NCBI GenBank assembly: GCA_905235285.1 | Contig: CAJOLI010000005.1 | Coordinates: forward strand, 20,411 to 84,410 | DNA from: an uncultured Bacteroidaceae bacterium | GTDB taxonomy: Bacteria; Bacteroidota; Bacteroidia; Bacteroidales; Bacteroidaceae | Reading direction: 5' to 3' | DNA: 64,000 nt | In this document: positions 60,888-64,000 of the stretch, one piece after another | Layout of the letters: every line of letters starts with the position of its first letter | How positions within the stretch are numbered: position 1 is the stretch's first letter | Position numbers and translations under genes: made by a program | The notes under the pieces: generated by a model | The model's input: only the letters and a program-made list of their open reading frames with translations | What the model was told of the DNA's origin: nothing | Database searches by the model: none

Positions 60888-62231
60888 ATGGCAAGCAAAC
60901 TTTGGGAAAAGAACGTCACGGCCACGGCTGAGATAGAGCATTTCACCGTGGGACGCGACCGCGAGTTCGACCTCTTCCTGGCCGAGAGCGATGTGCTCGG
61001 CTCCATGGCTCACACCACCATGCTCGAGACCATTGGCCTCATCAAGGCTGAAGAGTTGCAGGCATTGCTCGCCGAGATGCGCAACATCCTTGCTGACATA
61101 CGCGCCGGGCGATTCGAAATTGAAGAGGGCGTCGAAGACGTACACTCGCAGGTGGAACTGCTGCTGACGCGCCGCCTCGGCGACGTAGGCAAGAAAATCC
61201 ATAGCGGGCGTTCGCGCAACGACCAGGTGCTGCTCGACCTTAAGCTGTGGACGCGCCGCCAGCTGCGCGAAGTAGTCGCGCTCGTCAGTCAGCTTTTCAC
61301 CGAGCTGCAGGCACAGAGCGAGCGCTACAAAGATGTGCTCATGCCGGGCTACACACACCTGCAGGTAGCTATGCCCTCAAGCTTCGGTCTCTGGTTCGGC
61401 GCCTACGCCGAGAGCCTTACAGACGACATACTCTTCCTGCAGGCTGCCTACCGCATGGTCGACCGCAATCCTTTAGGTTCCGCTGCCGGCTACGGCTCGT
61501 CGTTCCCTCTCGACCGCGAGATGACAACACGGCTCTTAGGCTTCGAGTCGATGGCCTACAACGTAGTCTATGCCCAGATGGGTCGCGGCAAGATGGAGCG
61601 CAATGTAGCCTTCGCACTCGCATCCGTGGCAGGCACCCTCTCGAAGCTCGCATTCGATGCCTGTATGTTTAGCTCGCAGAACTTCGCCTTCCTGAAACTG
61701 CCCGACGACTGCACCACGGGCTCCAGCATCATGCCGCACAAGAAGAACCCCGACGTCTTCGAGCTCACGCGAGCCAAATGCAATAAACTGCAAGGCCTGC
61801 CAACACAACTCACGCTCATAACCAACAATCTGCCGTCGGGGTATTTCCGCGACCTGCAAATAACGAAAGAAGTATTCCTGCCTGCCTTCGAAGAGCTCAA
61901 GGACTGCCTGCGCATGGCAATATACATTATCGAACGCGTGCGCGTGAACGAACACATCCTCGATGACCCGCGCTACGACCTCATGTTCTCTGTTGAGGAG
62001 GTCAACCGCCTGGCTGCCAATGGAATGCCCTTCCGCGACGCTTACCGGAAAGTAGGCCTCGACATCGAAGCCGGACGCTTCGAACCCGTCAAGCAGATTC
62101 ACCACACACACGCCGGCAGCATCGGCAACCTCTGTAATGCCGAGGTCAAAGTCCTAATGGATCGCCTGCTCACCGACTTCCATTTCGAGCGTGCCGAGGA
62201 GGCCGAGAAGAAATTGACCAATGAAATATAA
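60888..62231 (+). CDS. argH: Argininosuccinate lyase
   Basis: 447-residue cytosolic enzyme, last step of arginine synthesis (argininosuccinate to arginine and fumarate). It belongs to the fumarase/aspartase superfamily: HSGRSRNDQVLLDLKLW, PGYTHLQVAMPSSFG, and the signature loop GSSIMPHKKNPDVFEL with the catalytic Ser. Length is within the family range (about 440-470). The stop overlaps the start of the next lipoprotein gene by 11 bp. Confidence 0.97.
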   Translation: MASKLWEKNVTATAEIEHFTVGRDREFDLFLAESDVLGSMAHTTMLETIGLIKAEELQALLAEMRNILADIRAGRFEIEEGVEDVHSQVELLLTRRLGDVGKKIHSGRSRNDQVLLDLKLWTRRQLREVVALVSQLFTELQAQSERYKDVLMPGYTHLQVAMPSSFGLWFGAYAESLTDDILFLQAAYRMVDRNPLGSAAGYGSSFPLDREMTTRLLGFESMAYNVVYAQMGRGKMERNVAFALASVAGTLSKLAFDACMFSSQNFAFLKLPDDCTTGSSIMPHKKNPDVFELTRAKCNKLQGLPTQLTLITNNLPSGYFRDLQITKEVFLPAFEELKDCLRMAIYIIERVRVNEHILDDPRYDLMFSVEEVNRLAANGMPFRDAYRKVGLDIEAGRFEPVKQIHHTHAGSIGNLCNAEVKVLMDRLLTDFHFERAEEAEKKLTNEI

Positions 62232-62853
62232 AATAGAAGATATGAAATATAAGTTCTGTGTGCCATCTGTAGTAAGAGGCCATTCTTCGCCCAAGCGAGC
62301 CTTGTCGTATCTTATATTTTATATTTTATATTTTATATTTACCCTCTCCCTCTTCTCTTGCCAGAAAGCCGACAGCACCTACTACACCGGCGCCCGCGTC
62401 AACTTCACATTCACCTACACCAACACCGTGCCTGAGCTCAACGCCGCACTCGGCGGCTTCGGTGAGTTCTGCACCGTCCGCCTCGACGGCAACAACTTCC
62501 TGTTCAGCGGACTGAAATCGACGACGACGCGCCCGCTTACAGCTGTCGACACGCGCGTGCATCCAGCCCTCGGACTCAGCGGCCTCATCCTGGGGCGACC
62601 CAATATCCCCGAGCCCGGCGCCGACGTCGCACGCGTCGTAGCTTTCGACCTCGCCTGTCCCTGCTACGATGATTTCTCTACCACGCGCAACCTGCAACTG
62701 CAGGCCGGCGGAATGGCTTATTGCAGCCGCTGCAGCCGCACCTACGACCTCAACAACCAAGGCATCGTGGCCAAAGGCGACGCCGGCCGAGCCCTCTACC
62801 GCTACAGAGCCAATTTCAACTCTTTTGGCAACACCCTTTCCGTAAGCAACTGA
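62221..62853 (+). CDS. Lipoprotein with Rieske-like domain whose ligand histidines are cysteines
   Basis: About 210 residues. The lipobox is LSLFSCQK; the hydrophobic signal segment (SYLIFYILYFIFTLSLFS) is encoded by a ttatatttta simple repeat, so the true start is uncertain (ATG 62221 or 62242, or a TTG near 62302). The mature part has a beta-rich body, and its end reads FDLACPCYDD ... GGMAYCSRCSRTYDLNNQG, spaced like the two Rieske boxes (CxH ... CxxH) but with Cys instead of both His, giving CxC ... CxxC. It may bind zinc or a different Fe-S cluster, or only resemble the fold. It follows argH directly. Confidence 0.65.
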   Translation: MKYKIEDMKYKFCVPSVVRGHSSPKRALSYLIFYILYFIFTLSLFSCQKADSTYYTGARVNFTFTYTNTVPELNAALGGFGEFCTVRLDGNNFLFSGLKSTTTRPLTAVDTRVHPALGLSGLILGRPNIPEPGADVARVVAFDLACPCYDDFSTTRNLQLQAGGMAYCSRCSRTYDLNNQGIVAKGDAGRALYRYRANFNSFGNTLSVSN

Positions 62854-62887
62854 GATTATGAATGACGAGCACTAACCATTAGAATGC

Positions 62888-62936
62888 GCTACACTTTTTG
62901 ATGCTACACTTTGACAATACGTTGAAAAGTGTAGCA
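62888..62936. repeat. gctacacttt direct and inverted repeats
   Basis: tgctacacttt (62902-62912) pairs with aaagtgtagca (62926-62936); a further direct copy of gctacacttt is at 62888. No T tract follows. Confidence 0.7.
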
Positions 62937-62973
62937 CCGACAAGGCCGTTCTCTAATCATTGCCCCTCACCGC

Positions 62974-63038
62974 TACCCCTCCCGTAAGGGTGAGGCAAAC
63001 CCTCCCTAAAGGGTGTGGTTACCCCTCCCGTAAGGGTG
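62974..63038 (+). repeat. Two identical 19-bp cccctcccgtaagggtg units
   Basis: tacccctcccgtaagggtg at 62974-62992 and 63020-63038, with a similar ccctccctaaagggtg between them. Each can form a small hairpin. They resemble the block at 12715-12800. Confidence 0.8.
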
Positions 63039-63111
63039 CAGATGAAGAGGCATTTCCCAAACTTTCAAATTTGTACCCATATATTAGCGCTATTATTCAT
63101 CAAAAAACCAT

Positions 63112-63199
63112 TTAATATACACCCAGAATACCCCCAGAATCATTAATGTAAATTCCTTAGATAATATTAAATACAAATGGGTGTATGGGTGTATATTAA
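63112..63199. repeat. 14-bp perfect inverted repeat at the edge of the acyltransferase remnant
   Basis: ttaatatacaccca (63112-63125) and tgggtgtatattaa (63186-63199), 60 bp apart. The right arm ends three bases from where similarity to acyltransferases stops. Confidence 0.75.
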
Positions 63200-63202
63200 T
63201 TT

Positions 63203-63390
63203 GGAGCGTTCCCATGATGAGCATGGGATGCAGGCGAATGAAACGACGCTTCACGAAACTCCACGTCGTCATCTTGTCCCATCTATCAACGTAAGCATAG
63301 CCGATGACGAAGCCCGAGAGCACGAAGAAGAAGTCGACGGCCAAATAGCCGTGGTTGATGTCATGCGTAAGCCCAATCTTGGCGCAAATT
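63203..63390 (-). pseudogene. Remnant of an acyltransferase-3 (OafA/YrhL-type) gene
   Basis: About 60 codons remain: HDINHGYLAVDFFFVLSGFV, IGYAYVDRWDKM, then FVKRRFIRLHPMLIMGTL. These match the N-terminal active-site region of the O-acyltransferase 3 membrane family, which acylates surface sugars. The start and all later TM segments are missing; downstream the frame enters the repeat-rich DNA and reads unrelated residues. A decayed fragment, not functional. Confidence 0.75.
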
Positions 63391-63559
63391 TAGAAAAAAC
63401 TTGGATTTCATCCGACCTTCATTCCCGAGCAGAGCCCGCCCGCTCGACCTTTGGTCGCTTCGATACTTCGAAGAACCCGTAGCCTTTCTCGCCATGGCAG
63501 AATTGATGCGAGCATCATTCTGCTCATTTGGCTTAACAAAAACGTTGGATGCTTTGGCT

Positions 63560-64000
63560 CTATTTCAATACGAACTCCAGCGTTCCGCCCTCCACAATCT
63601 GTCGGTGAGAGAGTTTCCAGTCGGTCACCGCCTTGCCGTTCAGCTTCACGCTCTTCACGTGGATGCGCTTGTGGGTGTCTTGTTCTTGGCTGTGATAGTG
63701 AAATCTTTTCCACCGGCTAGGTGTAGCGTGGCTCTCGTGAAGAGGGGGGTGCCGATGACGTATTCGGCCGCGCCGGCGTTGAAAGGATAAAAGCCTAAGG
63801 CCGAGAAGATGTACCATGCCGACATCTGTCCGCAGTCGTCGTTACCGGCATATCCGCAGGCGGTGGCGTTGTAGAAGGTGGACCGCACCTGTTCCACCAG
63901 TTCCTGTGTGCGCTCGGGGCGGTGGGCGAAGTTATAGAGGTAGACGGTGTGGTGGCTGGGCTCGTTGCCATGGGCATACTGTCCGATGAATCCCGAGGCG
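63560..64000 (-). pseudogene. GH92 exo-alpha-mannosidase, C-terminal part, frameshifted
   Basis: Only the 3' end is in the window; the gene continues beyond 64000. The frame reads SGFIGQYAHGNEPSHHTVYL, NATACGYAGNDDCGQMSAWY and FSALGFYPFNAGAAEYVIGT, the hallmark C-terminal motifs of GH92 alpha-mannosidases. After FTITAKNK (near 63679) the frame runs to an early stop, while the next frame continues in family style (THKRIHVKSVKLNGKAVTDW... GGTLEFVLK) to a stop at 63560. One missing G at about 63679 explains this. Loss of the last 40 residues would remove C-terminal beta-strands; alternatively the base was lost in assembly. Confidence 0.85.

Larger units (their letters stand above)
62854..63202. 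other. Repeat-rich intergenic region
   Basis: About 350 bp without a gene. It contains an 11-bp inverted repeat (62902-62936), two exact 19-bp copies of a cccctcccgtaagggtg unit and a 14-bp inverted repeat with a 60-bp spacer. Confidence 0.75.

Noticed and set aside
62974..63038. CRISPR-like array
   Set aside because: Only two exact 19-bp copies with unequal, repeat-like spacing and no cas genes.

Overview
The window is a piece of a Bacteroidales chromosome, most likely Prevotellaceae or a close gut or rumen relative. The evidence is two SusC/SusD pairs in a polysaccharide utilisation locus (PUL), two large proteins with type IX secretion (T9SS)-like C-terminal tails, TAnnTTTG promoter -7 boxes in front of several genes and RNAs, and start codons without strong Shine-Dalgarno sites. 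No rRNA, CRISPR array, intact transposase or phage gene was seen.

Region 1 (2-24735, + strand) is a PUL. It opens with SusC (cut by the window edge), SusD, a FAS1 lipoprotein, a second SusC and a second SusD. A 1.3 kb gene-free stretch follows, carrying a large diverged inverted-repeat element with a perfect 48-bp palindrome inside it. Then come six enzymes: a heparinase II/III-type lyase, GH97, GH39, a GH106-like protein fused to an alpha/beta-hydrolase domain, GH127 and GH88. The set suggests a branched, uronic-acid-containing glycan with rhamnose, arabinose and xylose-type decorations. No PUL regulator is visible, so it probably lies upstream.

Region 2 (24.7-35.6 kb, - strand) holds purE, tRNA-Arg(CCT), a 5'(3')-deoxyribonucleotidase, a BspA-type leucine-rich surface protein, a 1894-residue surface protein and an HU-fold/winged-helix DNA-binding protein.

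Region 3 (35.8-49.6 kb, - strand) is the most unusual part. Ten tightly packed genes form two groups. The first is a two-TM pore protein with Rossmann/RCK and RyR domains, a TIR-TM protein and a small frameshifted gene. The second is a seven-gene unit with its own promoter: a soluble Rossmann-RyR protein, an FHA-TM-trypsin protein, a protein-kinase C-lobe without an N-lobe, two secreted unknowns, a secreted TPR-CHAT protease and a TIR-like-TM-binding-protein-like protein whose 3' end is frameshifted. It looks like a membrane-linked signalling or conflict (immunity, cell-death) system in which TIR-made nucleotide signals could be sensed by RyR domains. That reading is inference.

Region 4 (49.6-62.9 kb) is housekeeping: a YfhO-type membrane protein, rpsO, a DEAD-box RNA helicase, two identical tRNA-Asn(GTT) genes, a PfkB kinase, an S41 protease, a thioredoxin-fold lipoprotein without cysteines at the redox site, an unannotated structured RNA of about 330 nt with promoter and terminator, pyrE, a conserved small protein, argH and a four-cysteine Rieske-like lipoprotein.

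Region 5 (62.9-64 kb) has repeats, a remnant of an acyltransferase-3 gene and the 3' end of a GH92 gene with a frameshift. Three genes (near 36081, 45983 and 63679) each appear to be broken by a single base in a short homopolymer. This may be real decay or assembly error.
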